Counted from the stretch's first letter, positions 11,430-22,893 are shown. The stretch is DNA of 64,000 bases from Sipunculus nudus (GCA_026874595.1 CM049306.1:74957642-75021641), one strand, 5' to 3'. The notes: generated by a model not told the origin, from the sequence alone. Program-made: numbers and translations.

Positions 11430-12035
11430 ATACTTTGATTATGTCATCATATTCAACATGATATAATCTAAGAATGAATAACATATTAAATATGTAATAT
11501 ATACATCAGAAGACACACTTTTTTCCTTTAAATTGATACAAAGGTAAAAATTGTGAAATAATTCACAAAACGCTACCTCATATCGCTATATATACTGAAA
11601 TACGAAAATATGAAGGTGATACCCATCCCTAAAATTAATAAACTTTCAACCTAGTGTCATTGTTTACACTTAAGTCTTTTTATTTTGTGTTAACAAATCA
11701 CCCGGGGGTATTATATGCAGGTTCAGTGATAGAAGCTTTTTGGGAAACTGTGACTCAGCATTTTTATCGCTTATGTTTGTACTGCAGAATGAATATACCT
11801 ACAAGATGTCACCAAAGGGGAAGTCCCCTTGGATCACGCTGAATGGAGAGGTCATGGGGGACTCCCAGTTGATCATCGAGCACCTGAACCAGGAATTCAA
11901 TGTGGATTTGAACAAGCACCTGTCTCCAGAGGACAAGGCTGTGGCCCGAGCATTCCTCAAGCTGACAGAGGAGAACCTGTACTGGTTAGTGATATTTCAG
12001 TCCTCACTTTTACCGTTTGTAATTTCTTCACAGTT

Positions 12036-12336
12036 GTTAGGCCAACAAAAAAAATAAATAGAAGGTGTGGTTCTCAGGCACCGCCCGCGTCAATGCTTAC
12101 CCCCCCCCCCCTTCAAACATTCTTATTTTTTTCAAGAACATAAAATAATACAATTTTGATACGATTTCAATTGTTATGTATTGCATTGCAGAAAAAACTG
12201 TTATTTCATGCTTTTCCCTGATCATATGACATTTTTATCGAAACACAGAAAAAAGGTAAAAAATAAAATACCGCCGGCCCGAGTGATTTCTTTAAAAAAA
12301 GCCTGAAAACGATACCTTTTCATTTTTTGGCCTTAA
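12036..12336. mobile_element. MITE with GGCC termini, FAXC1 intron 3 (insertion private to copy 1)
   Basis: The element runs GGCCAACAAAAAAAATA ... TTTTTTGGCC, and its sub-terminal words GGTTCTCAGGCAC and GCCTGAAAAC are near complements. It is flanked by TTA on both sides (target duplication). Copies 2 and 3 show the uninterrupted site at the matching intron position (copy 3 reads GATGTTCAGCATAACG). TTA targets with such TIRs fit the PIF/Harbinger (Tourist-like) group. It encodes no protein. Confidence 0.75.
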
Positions 12337-13022
12337 GCATAATTTTTTAAAGTCAAGGATATATTAGCTGAGTAGCAAATCAAATTGGTTTATGGTTATG
12401 TTTGAAGTACCAGTTTTCTTAATAGTGAAAGAGATATATAAGGTAAGTAGGAAATCAATTTGTTTAATGGTCATATATTTGAAGTTAATCACCTGTATCT
12501 GACCTTTAAAAACAAAAGTTGATCCCCATGGAGCTTCATAAAAATAGGCCAGAAAACGTGGGGATCACCGCACATATAGGCTGCTTGTTTTGTTTATATC
12601 AATGTGTTTATGATATGTTAGGGCCCGCCAAAATAATCAAACATATTCAAAAGGGGCATCTGGCGGCAAGTCAGATAAGCCAGAGCTTTTAAAATGGCGT
12701 TTTCCAACAACTGACCCGCGTATATGCAACCGACAACCTTACGTTACATGTTTTTCTTGTTTGTCAACAAAGCTGTGTTTACAAACACATTGTTAATAAG
12801 CAAGTTCATACGATCTCCCCGGAGGCGTTATAAAAAAAAATTTAAAACCAAAATTATCCTGAGATCATTAATATATACACCGAGGAAGCGAGAAATCCTA
12901 TAGATTCTATTTCATAAGGTAAGTGAATGGACACCTTTAAGAGATGAAAGACCTAAAAGGGACTCGAGGAGTTAAATACTTCTTTCAGCATTAAACAGAC
13001 GTTTATATTAAATGCCCGACAT

Positions 13023-13317
13023 AGGCAAAAAAAAAAGGTATGGTTCACAGGCACCGCTCGCATCCAATTTTTATTTTGATTTTCATTAAAATCTCACCAA
13101 TTTTGAGCTCCAGCTGCTCAAACATTTCTTTCAAGAAGATAAAATAATACATTTGATGGAATGTCCTCTCTTATGTTGTGCTTTTACCTCTTAAGCAAAG
13201 TAATAAATGTTATTTTCCTGCTTTTTCTTATCAAATTACATTTTTTTTTCGAAATCATCCGCCCACATTAATTTCTGAAAAAAGTGCCTGAGAACCAAAC
13301 CTTATTTTTTTTGGCCT
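13023..13317. mobile_element. MITE with GGCC termini, FAXC1 intron 3 (shared with copy 3, absent from copy 2)
   Basis: Terminal inverted repeats are AGGCAAAAAAAAAAGGTATG and its complement ending in TTTTTTGGCCT, with CACAGGCACC/GTGCCTGAG just inside. The right flank is TTA; the left is ATA. Copy 2 has the clean site CGACATTACTG at the equivalent place (30,208-30,210 on the other strand), and copy 3 has the element at 58,532-58,845. Confidence 0.75.
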
Positions 13318-13584
13318 TACTGAGCATGTTTACTTTGGTTTCAGGACACTGGCTTTACAGAGGTGGATGTATGGAAGTACAGAGTTTCTGACAACTGAGT
13401 GCAAATGGCCTTACATGTTCATCTGGCGTATCAGGAGAATAGTCAAACAATATACACACGGACATGGGATGGGACGCCACAGTGAGACGGAAGTCCTCAG
13501 CATCATGGATAAAGACATGCGAGCCTTGTCCACGTTCTTAGGTACACTGAACCAGGCATTGGTTCATTTGCAAAATGTAACATT

Positions 13585-13755
13585 CGCATTTAAATGCAGA
13601 GCTGCAAGAAACTAGGCATTTATATTAGTTATTTACATTTACAGAGGAAAACATATGCAGGTCTTAAATGCAGCGCTGCAAGAAACTAGGCATTTATATT
13701 CTTTATTAACATTTATGGGGGAAAACATATATGCAGGTGTATAAAGTGCGGTCCC
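13585..13755. repeat. 75-bp minisatellite, two units (FAXC1 intron 4)
   Basis: Two units about 74 bp apart contain GCTGCAAGAAACTAGGCATT and ATTTACAGAGGAAAACATAT. This is the unexpanded form of the long array found in copy 3. Confidence 0.85.
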
Positions 13756-14394
13756 TGAACATAAGTAAGGATTAGTAAGATTTTATTTCTTTCAAATAAA
13801 TATTCTTCAAAGAAAAGGTTCAATGGCTTCATAGAAGTTAATTATTACAATTAACATATCTTGATATAAATAAATATTGAGTTATAATTGAGTTCAAGTT
13901 TATCTGCATTTGATAATATTTAGCATTTGGATTTTATAATGTTTAATCACATTTGCATTTGATTATTTATATGAAAAACTTGCACTTAAATGGACGGAGG
14001 TGAACCCAGCACAACACTGAACAAATAATTGACCATGTTGACTACAATGCTTCATTGCTTTTGCAAACAGGTATATATAACTGTGTGCAGGTTTCTCCAA
14101 ATGCCAGATAAATCTTGCTGTTACCCTACTTTCCCTATATAAGCTTCTTAGCATATATATTACCAAATTTTTACACCTGTGCCACATATCATTTAACTTT
14201 TAATGACTGTGATAGCCTAAGAATAAAACTTTCGCACCAAATTAGTGGCACATCTCTGCCATGACGCACAACGAGTGGTTAGGTTAATTTTGTTAACCAG
14301 AAAGATCATATTGCACTAAAAATAAACATAAAAGACCATTATAACGGCAAGGTTCCTGTTGAACCTCCCACCTTGTGACTCGTTTCACTTTATG

Positions 14395-14640
14395 GAACTC
14401 CTATAAAATCATGCTATAAAAACTCGCACTCACTCATATAATACTCATACGCTATAAAGCTCACACGCTATTAAACTCACACTCTTATATAATTAAAAAT
14501 AATAAAACTCGCACGCTATAAAACTCGCATACCCTCATATAAAATTCGCACGCTATAAAATTCACACTCACTATTATATATTCACATATTATAAACACAT
14601 TTACTCTTATAAAACTCACAGTCACTCGTGATATCACGCA
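14395..14640. repeat. CTATAAAACTCGCAC-type minisatellite
   Basis: Irregular repeats of 15-30 bp built from CTATAAAACTCGCAC and CACTCATATAAAACTC fill this part of FAXC1 intron 4. The inverted counterpart is at 28,806-29,075; copy 3 keeps only a short remnant near 61,000-61,040. Confidence 0.8.
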
Positions 14641-15206
14641 CACTCCCTTAGTTTTATACTTGGCCTACATGTTGAACCTGAACACAGCATGCAGACAATC
14701 ATAATGCACAATGTGTCTGGTAATGGGGGAAAAAATGCAGACCCCCCCCCCCACACACACACACACCACCAACCACCACCACAACAACAAAAAAAAGCTT
14801 TGTATTTTTCTGAATACCGTTTTTATAATTGGAATTCAATCATAATATTGACAGTCAATGATTCGTGTGTATCACGACGAATATGATGATGTTTATTAAA
14901 TATAGCATAGAGGTCTTGGCCAGTCTCTGCTGAGGCCCCGCAGTGCTCAGATAGATGCGGTCCATTTCTCTGCAAAGAGCGAATCGATTCAGGTTTTTTC
15001 AGTCTTAATAATTAAAAAAATGTTTATCCCTAATAGAAGTGTAGGATTCAGACTAATCGATGTCTTGATTTTCATCCTTACTTGGACCTCACCACTCTTA
15101 ATATTTTCTAAAACAAAACCAACATCTGATAAGGTGTAGAATCCATGTGACATGAATATTAACAACCCAGGTTTATGTGGTCATTTATTTTGAAACCAAA
15201 TGTCTG

Positions 15207-15440
15207 AGGCCAAAAAAAATAAAGGTATGGTTTTCATGCACCGCCCGCGTTAATTTAACACCCCCTGCCCCTACACCAAAAATTTTTATTTTATTTTCAT
15301 CTTTCAAGAAGATAAAATAATACAATAAGATTTCCTTTGTGGTGTTGTGATTTTATCTGTTTAGCAAACAATTTCTGTTATTATCAGGCTTTTGCTAGAT
15401 CATATGACATTTTTATCGAAACATACAAAAAATTCGCCCT
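15207..15440. mobile_element. Truncated MITE (GGCC family) in FAXC1 intron 4
   Basis: The left end AGGCCAAAAAAAATAAAGG is present, but the right terminus is missing after TTCGCCCTGAGGG. The same truncated form is found at 28,019-28,259, whereas copy 3 keeps a full element (61,213-61,487). The insertion is therefore ancestral to all three FAXC units, and the truncation is shared by copies 1 and 2. Confidence 0.65.
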
Positions 15441-17874
15441 GAGGGAAAATGTCTTACCTTGACGATTGGAGATTACTACTGTCAGTTATATATTCTCTCT
15501 CTTTCTCACACACGTATGCTATTGTCTACTATAGAGTATAGTGTATAGCTTCATAGTAAGCGAAGTATACCTTAGTACATGCGTGTACGTATGTTGTCCT
15601 ATAAATGTTTAGATGCCAGATGCAAAACTGAAATGTGAGCGGTGGAATTGACTATCAATACTGATTATCTAATTCATGTATATCCTGCCCTAACTCATAT
15701 GTAGATAATATCAACACATCATATCTTATCAGCATGTTTACATTTATTCTGTTTAAAAAAAAAAGAATTATCAAGAAAGAAGGAAAAATATTTACTGTGA
15801 TTATGTTAATGAAATTGATAAATACTAACCCATTTGTACCTTTAGAAAATTTTGTTGGTTGTTTTTATCCATCCATGTCTTCAGTTTTTGATAATTTACT
15901 TAACAGTTGTACATATTGCATAAATATAACATGTTTAGCATTTATGAAATGCATAAACATAGTAACTGGTAATCTGATCTGTTTACAGGTGACAAGGAGT
16001 ACTTCTTTGGAGATGAGCCGAGTGAGGTGGACTGTGCTATCTTTGGAATGCTGGCTCAGATACTGTGACACAGTCCAGGCAGCCCCCACGAGACACTAAT
16101 GAAAGGTGAGTCTTGCAATAATTGCTGTTATGCAAAACCTGGATTTGACAGAAGCATCATTTAAGCCCAATATATTTTCAGGGTTGTAAAGGTTAGGACG
16201 ATATGTCTTTTTTATATCCAGATAATGAAATAAATTTACAGTGTATATAAAATATCGTGATATCGTATAATATCTGTACCTGGCGCAAGCCCTTGTTAGC
16301 AAATCACAGTTATTTGTACGTTCTGCCATGTTTCCGGGGCTGCCTATATAAGCAGACGAATCCCAAGAGTTTTCATAAAACGCGATTAAGCAGTAAGTTT
16401 GTTTTATTTTTACAAACCATGTATGTATCTTTTTCATAATAACTAATTTATTTAAATAATTAAATAATAATTTAATTTCATGCAACTCATTAAAAATTGT
16501 TATCTTGTTGAGAGACCCTGGCTATGCCATTAAGTTTAGGTAAAAATCCTAAAAGGGAATGTTTGCTTACGAAAGATATATATCGTAATATCACGATAGT
16601 TGAGAAGTAAAAGATACCATTATCAAAGATATTTGTTATCGTCCCAACTGAAACGTTATTACACAGAACCAGTATATGAAGCATGTCTTTTCATTTCACT
16701 CAGATTTTGCGTTCAGTGATCTGATTAACCTGTTCTATAATCTCATATAGCCGAGTTCTGACCAGAAAGACTGCATTGAGTGACAAATTGTTGGAAGTTT
16801 GACTGAATAAATTTAAAAGAAATGTAAATACCGTGAAATTCTTTACATGCATGTAAATTGCCGTGAATATAGTATAAGCGAGCCTCCGAGGATATTAATT
16901 TATTTTTCAGGAGAGCTGACCAATCTGGTTGACTTCTGTGAGACCATGCGTCAGGCTTTCTGGCCAGACTGGGATGACTGTATCACAAAGGGAGGCACAG
17001 TGGAGGCCAAAGCCTAGAACCAGAAGGGCTCACCAGATCGGTCGTCCAGAGATAGTGCCATACTTTATGCTAACTGATCATATATTTATGTAAAATTTCA
17101 GGGCTTCCACTGATTAATATACTCTACATCAGCTTCTTTAATTTTTTTGTATTAAAAATCCTAAAAATCCTATATAATGTATTTTTTACGGGAATATCAT
17201 GTGTCTAATATAACCGTTATTAATGAATGATTATTGTTATCTATAGACCTATCATAAATGAAAACATACAGCTGTTGTATTGACCTATGCATATTAATGT
17301 GTCAGAAATATAAAGTACAGCTATCTAAACCATTTAAACAGTGCTTGGAGAAATGATGGTCATGGCAAGTAACTAAAAAAAAACAGAATGTACTTTGGAA
17401 TCTCCTATATTAATCTTTTATTTTGTACTGAAAATTCTTATGAACTCCTATGTTTTTAACTCACGTTCTCATATAAATTCTATATTACCTCATGAGTCTA
17501 GCGGGATCCCTGTATTTTTTAATCTAGGAATTATTTTAAGAATTATGTAAAATACAGGTATAGGCATATCCTTTGTTTGTTTGCTGTTTTTTACAACATT
17601 TCACATATTCAAAAAAACTAAATACAGACAAATCATCAAGCGACTGTGCTGAAATTTTACACATGTACATGGTATGATTTTTATAAATTTGATTTGTATT
17701 TTGATTTATATTTAATTTTTCATGTACTCTACAATTCCAACTGGAAGATAACTTTTCTCATCCACGCCTTTACCTAAAATACTTATGACAGCATATACAA
17801 AGATAAATGTCAATCGAATCATGTCCGTAGAGGAACTCTTTTGAACACAACTGTATAATATTATGTATATGATA

Positions 17875-17880
17875 TTTATT
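17875..17880 (-). promoter_or_regulatory. Poly(A) signal AATAAA of convergent gene
   Basis: AATAAA on the minus strand lies about 90 bases beyond the stop codon at 17,971-17,973, a plausible distance for a short 3' UTR. Confidence 0.45.
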
Positions 17881-17970
17881 TCGTACAAAAAGAGTACATC
17901 ATTTTTAAAAAGGGTTAACAGTAAACACAATAAAGAAACACAAATGGTAATTCAAAGTAGAAACACATCA

Positions 17971-18186
17971 CTAAACTTCAAGCTGAGTGATGAAATAATC
18001 AACGAAACTTGGATCAAAATTGGCAACGTCAGTTATGCTATCTCTTGAATTCACTAGGTCGAGGACGATGCTTCCTATAGCCTGTTCCTCTTCACTGATT
18101 TCTGGCGACGTTACTTTGTAAGACAGTTCATTCAATCTTATCTTATGTACATTAGTTTCGTATTTTTCACATAAAAAAAACCTAGA
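17971..18186 (-). CDS. C-terminal exon of an unrecognised gene, tail-to-tail with FAXC1
   Basis: The minus strand is open for about 65 codons and ends with a TAG stop at 17,971-17,973. It contains ELSYKVTSPEISEEEQ, GSIVLDLVNSRDS and FDPSFVDYFITQLEV, whose acidic and hydrophobic pattern looks like a genuine protein C-terminus. No methionine start is present, an in-frame TGA lies just upstream, and the 5' border of the exon is uncertain; an acceptor such as TTTTATAG near 18,230 or a site in the T-run near 18,175 is possible. A poly(A) signal follows at 17,875. The mirror copy beside FAXC copy 2 (25,327-25,529) has a two-base insertion that truncates the frame. I do not recognise the family and see no further exons up to the axis, so either the rest of the gene is far away or this is a fragment. 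Confidence 0.45.
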   Translation of the reverse strand, partial: SRFFLCEKYETNVHKIRLNELSYKVTSPEISEEEQAIGSIVLDLVNSRDSITDVANFDPSFVDYFITQLEV

Positions 18187-18779
18187 TTGTTGTCAATGAA
18201 ACTAGACTCATGTTTCCCTCTGTGAGCTATAAAAGAATTAAGTAAATTATTAGACCTGCACATAAAAAATGTCATTTTGAAAAATCTGACAATACAATAG
18301 GTGTATGTGCATGCTTTATAGGGCAGTTTCAGACCTCACTTAAACTTCTGTTGTAGGCATATATTATCATGTTATATAGCACTCCATATTCCTTCGCATA
18401 TGTGTTACAAATATCCAGCATTTTTTTGTAAACTACCTAATGATGGCGCTATAAGAGTTACTTCGTCAGTACATGACAAACAACCAGCAAATATATGACC
18501 TACATGAAACCTATGAATTTCTCTTGCAAGGATTATTCACCATCTTTTTAATTTCCATTAACAGAATTCGTTCGGTCTGCACATCATCATCATTTTTTTG
18601 TTTATTCTCTCGGGTCTAGCTAGACTTGTGGGGCCAGCTATGTTTTTCATTTACTTAGAACTAGATGTACTTCTAGCTTTTTAAAACACCAGCCATATCG
18701 GAGTTTGAATATAAAGAAATATAAAGACTGCCTTTGTCAGATGCTGTATTCTGTGGTTGGTTTCAAATTCACAATGGTT

Positions 18780-19445
18780 TAAAATTCGCGAAATTCGCGT
18801 AGTGAATACAATCTTATAAGAAAGCAATTGTGAGTACTCTGGTTTGATTCATACTCGCGTGGATAAATTTCCCGATATTCTGTTTTACAGTATTTTGCGA
18901 GGTTTCCATTTTCGCGATAAAAAAAATCAAATAATATTCGGAAAAAAAGTCTTAACATTAAGACGACGACAGACCCAGGGGAACATCTAACAAGTAAAAA
19001 ATTTTATCATAGATAATTTAAAATCTGATATCATCTATAATATCAGTCAATACATTAAAGATATGCTTTTATTTGATAAAATTAATATTACAGAATAAAT
19101 GACAGTTAATCTGTGTAGATGGGGCATCTTATAAACTTGGGGTTTTTTTTCCCTTTCGTGAATATCGCGAAATTTAAACCCTCGCGAACAAAAAAGCCAA
19201 CCACAGTTAGTGCTGCCACCTATAAGCACAGTAAGCATCAATTCACAGTCCACTTTTTATTTATACTTTCTAAGCATGAAATAATATATCAGATTATATA
19301 ATATATGTTCATGAATAATTTCATAATTCTTTATACTCTTTGCAATGTTTCTGATTAAATAGATTGCGAAAATAAAAACCTCACGAAACACCAAACAAAT
19401 TAAATATCAGCATATTTAAACGTCGAGAATATGAAACCAACTGCA
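18780..19445. repeat. TTCGCG-rich interspersed repeats in 3' flank
   Basis: Several short segments carry phrases such as AAATTCGCGAAATTCGCG and AATATCGCGAAATTTAAACC around 18,780-18,930 and 19,140-19,440. The mirror copies are at about 23,930-24,640. They look like decayed copies of one dispersed repeat. Nothing coding is seen between 18.2 and 19.99 kb. Confidence 0.5.
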
Positions 19446-19992
19446 GTACATATGTTCTCCATCATTCTCACCTGGTTGTATTTTGGTAATATGCAGCAAA
19501 CATTTACTTTAAAGTACACTTAAGCCACGATGTATTATAAATCATGTTACTAAACCATTAACTCACATACGTAGACATTCCGCTCGGAATTATGACACCT
19601 ATGTTACACATGATTGCTTTCGATCAGTTCGTCAGATTTAAGTTATCAGTTCTGATAAGCTACAACATAAAAGCCCCCCCCCCCCCTTCCCCCCGGGTTT
19701 GTACCATCCCCAATTTATTAAACGTACATTTTATACCAATGGTTGCAAGGTAAACCCTGAAAGCTGTGCTATTTATGTTATTAGGACCGAGGGACGATAC
19801 GACTGACCTCAGGCCAACACGGTGGGCTAAAGCAGGTTCACAATTTTTTTTAATAAACGGGCATCCATGTTTTCAGCACAATCAACCGTGTACAGTGACT
19901 ACAGTCACTATATTTTCACGAAGAACACAAGTCACGAAGTTCAAACAGTGCACACGCGCCTGGATCGTCACACATCCAGGGTCCTAGTATAT

Positions 19993-20180
19993 TAGCCCCA
20001 TTTACACACGTTTATCTGGGGGCGCTCTACATCATTTAGCGCACGCCAAGTCCCCCAAACAGGCTAGAATTCGGGGATTTTCGGTCTGGAGCGCGCTACA
20101 TTTTGACCACCGGTTTGAGTCGGTTCTATATTCTGGCGCGCGCCAGCCGCTTCTGGCGCGGCCTACATTTGTGCTTCGAA
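19993..20180. mobile_element. Truncated GC-rich TIR element
   Basis: The left terminus TAGCCCCATTTACACACG and GCGCGC-rich interior match one end of the complete element at 22,894-23,404, in inverted orientation. The match stops at GTGCTTCGAA, where a different repeat begins at 20,181. The mirror arm kept the whole element, so this copy lost about 320 bp at the junction. Confidence 0.7.
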
Positions 20181-20454
20181 TATCCCTCCCCCACACCTTT
20201 TGGCAGGGGGGTAATCATCCCCCCTCCCCCCGCTATTCAGAGAATAATATTAATATATTGCAAATGAAATATATTTATAAATAGAAATTATAGACTTTGG
20301 TTCCATTTATGAGTTTGCTAAGAAATATTATGTCTAAACGTGGTTAAGAATTAACTTATACTGGTAACTTAATACCTTATTTTATAAAATCTTACACTTT
20401 ATTGTAATATATTTGAAAGTGATTGAGTATATATTTTTAAATGTCACACAGACG

Positions 20455-20508
<54 letters not shown>
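20455..20508. repeat. (AT)n microsatellite
   Basis: Pure AT run immediately before the retroelement-like open frame. The mirror run is at 22,416-22,468. Confidence 0.95.
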
Positions 20509-20512
<4 letters not shown>

Positions 20513-20730
20513 TACAGCTGAAAGACAAAGGTGTAGACTACAGTATCACATGGAAAATACTGAAACAGGCAAAGGCTTATAACAGCGCTACCAACAGATG
20601 TAACCTATGCTTATGGGAAAAGTATTATATCCTTTGCAAACCACATTTGGCAACCCTGAATAAACAGAACGAACTTGTCACCTCCTGTAGGCATGCGAAC
20701 AAATTCCTCCTTAAGAATTTCATTACATAG
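20509..20730 (+). pseudogene. Retroelement C-terminal fragment (tentatively Penelope-like/GIY-YIG type)
   Basis: The open frame after the AT run encodes LQLKDKGVDYSITWKILKQ, then RCNLCLWEKYYILC, TLNKQNELVTSCRH and KFLLKNFIT before a stop. The layout (a C-x2-C pair, then LNKxxEL, then CRH near the end) resembles C-terminal nuclease regions of retroelements common in marine invertebrates. I lean toward Penelope-like but recall this only as a pattern. No reverse transcriptase precedes it, so it is a 5'-truncated fragment. It sits about 12 bp from the inner end of the mirror arm, and an inverted copy with only a few changes is at 22,200-22,415. Confidence 0.5.
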
Positions 20731-21182
20731 ATTTTAGTTTACAGGATGCCCCCATGTCGTTATTAAGCTTGTACCGCTAATATTGTCAACTGGTGATCTT
20801 GTTTTGCTCCCTACATATATGTTGTCTAAAATTAACAAAATTATTAAGTGTTCACACGCACATTTCATGAACTGAAGCATATTTGTGTCTTTCTTTTCAA
20901 TTGGCGTTGATTTTATTATTTTATCTCAATAGGTATATTAAAAAAAACACCAACTCGATTCATATTGTTCGGTCCCATTGTCCATAAAATTGTTTTATGT
21001 GGTTTAATTGTCACTGTCTGAAAGGACGGTAAATCTCTTTTATATACTGTTATATTTAAATATTTTTTATAAGTTCGCCATAATGCTAATAGCCAATGAA
21101 CGTTGAAAGATTTCATGAGTGCCCATGTGACTATAACATACTTGACATTCATGAGTTCTAGTTGACATCGTGTAATATGCTA

Positions 21183-21540
21183 CATATACGACCCTCTTCT
21201 TTGTCTAAGAGCAGATTACAGGACTCAGAGTCATGAGACCGAGTCCGAATCCTACCCGAGGAGCGATGAGATTTTTAACAGTCGGCCCCCACAAAGGTAG
21301 GGAGCTCCACAGGCTTAATGGGAAAGCCGGCCGTGTTTTTCTCTAACAAACAAGTGCGCCTTTGGGGAGTAATGTGTCAGTTCCGTGTCAGGACCTAGCA
21401 ACAGGGAGGTTATACATCAAGAACCCATAGGTGCTGCAGTCACCAGACTGGTCAAACTACTATATCAAGATATACCAGGATCAGATAATGAGAGTCGGGA
21501 TATGGGAGGTCTGGGGTCAAAGGTCGCTCTGTGAGGGGGA
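21183..21540 (+). mobile_element. Possible tRNA-derived SINE
   Basis: GAGTCCGAATCCTACCCG resembles the B box of an RNA polymerase III promoter (consensus around GGTTCGAATCC). It is followed by a few hundred bases of unique-looking GC-richer sequence. An A box and a clear tail were not located, so this is tentative. Confidence 0.25.
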
Positions 21541-21550
21541 CTGGTATACA

Positions 21551-22004
21551 GGGGCGTCAATATGGGGGGGGATGGGGGATATATATACCCCCATTTTTTG
21601 GCAAGGGGGGGATGGTCAAGGTAATAATCCCCCCCCCCCCACTATTCAGAGAATAACATTTATATATTTCAAATGAAATATATAAATAAAAAAATTATAG
21701 ACTTTGGTTCCATTTATGATTTTACTATAAAATATTTATATCTAAATGGTTTAGAATTAACATATACCTTATTTTTTTAAATCTTATACTTAATTGATAT
21801 ATATTTGATATGTGTCACACAGACAATAAAAGGTATATATTTATATATATTATAGATATTTGAATAAACATGTCTGTTTTATCCCAATTTTGACTACCCT
21901 CCACGCCTGTCATTCCCCCCCCCCCCCCTCCTTGCGAGTCATCTCCTTACCCTGCGAGTCACCCCCCCCCCCCCCCCCACCCTTGAAGATCAATTGACGC
22001 CACT
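21551..22004 (+). mobile_element. GGGGCGTCAAT-ended interspersed repeat, axis copy
   Basis: Begins GGGGCGTCAATATGGGGG and ends near ATCAATTGACGCCACTGGG. The inside shares GACTTTGGTTCCATTTATGA and GTGTCACACAGAC with 20,290-20,450 and 22,475-22,690. Long C-runs at about 21,917-21,930 and 21,961-21,979 lie near its right end. Confidence 0.6.
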
Positions 22005-22119
22005 GGGCTGATAAGAGGCTGTACTAAGAGCAGTTAGTGACAGTGCTTAAAGACGGCTATATGTGTATGAACATGGGGCTCTCCATATGTTTTCTTGTGG
22101 CTGTTATAAAGGAAAGAAG

Positions 22120-22174
<55 letters not shown>
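22120..22174. repeat. (GA)n microsatellite
   Basis: Nearly pure GA run just before the mirror copy of the retroelement fragment begins; not present on the unit 1 side of the axis. Confidence 0.9.
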
Positions 22175-22177
<3 letters not shown>

Positions 22178-22199
22178 GGGGCATCCTGTAAACTAAAAT

Positions 22200-22412
22200 C
22201 TATGTAATGAAATTCTTAAGGAGGAATTTGTTCGCATGCCTACAGGCGGTGACAAGTTCGTTCTGTTTATTCAGGGTTGCCAAATGTGGTTTGCAAAGGA
22301 TATAATATTTTTCCCATAAGCATAGGTTACATCTGTTGGTAGCGCTGTTATAAGCCTTTGCCTGTTTCAGTATTTTCCATGTGATACTGTAGTCTACACC
22401 TTTGTCTTTCAG

Positions 22413-22415
<3 letters not shown>
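22200..22415 (-). pseudogene. Inverted copy of the retroelement C-terminal fragment
   Basis: Encodes on the minus strand the same LKDKGVDYSITWKILKQ ... CRHANKFLLKNFIT sequence as 20,509-20,730, with one visible residue change (TACRH against TSCRH). With the partner it forms an inverted pair of about 300 bp at the innermost end of the arms of axis 2. It is preceded by the (TA)n run at 22,416-22,468. Confidence 0.55.
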
Positions 22416-22470
<55 letters not shown>

Positions 22471-22893
22471 TCTGTGTGACACATTTAAAAATATATACTC
22501 AATCACTTTCAAATATATTACAATAAAGTGTATGATTTTATAAAATAAGGTATTAAGTTACCAGTATAAGTTAACCATGTTTAGACATAATATTTCTTAG
22601 TAAACTCATAAATGGAACCAAAGTCTATAATTTCTATTTATAAATATATTTCATTTGCAATATAAATATTATATAAATATTATTCTCTGAATAGCGGGGC
22701 GGGGGAGATTACCCCCCCCCCCCCGCCAAAAGGTGTGTGGTGGGGGGGACATACCCCACCACCCCCACCCCCCCCACCCCCACCCATGGGCTTATACTTT
22801 TTTATAACCCAGCGCTCCCTGTAGTCAACGCCCCAGAATGAAATGGACAAGCTTTGCATTTGACGTCACCGTGCTCAGTAATAAAATGGACAA

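Larger units (their letters stand above)
20743..22185. repeat. Spacer at mirror axis 2 between units 1 and 2
   Basis: About 1.44 kb not shared as an inverted repeat between the two units. It contains a possible SINE-like stretch (21,183-21,540), a copy of the GGGGCGTCAAT repeat (21,551-22,004) and a GA microsatellite (22,120-22,174). The first 400 bp (20,743-21,180) hold no recognisable feature. Confidence 0.65.

Noticed and set aside
20413-20508. Frame start with a long Ile-Tyr repeat
   Set aside because: Translation of the (AT)n microsatellite; only the part after it resembles a retroelement protein.
21183-21300. Possible tRNA gene because of a B-box-like word
   Set aside because: No cloverleaf or A box could be found; at most a SINE remnant.
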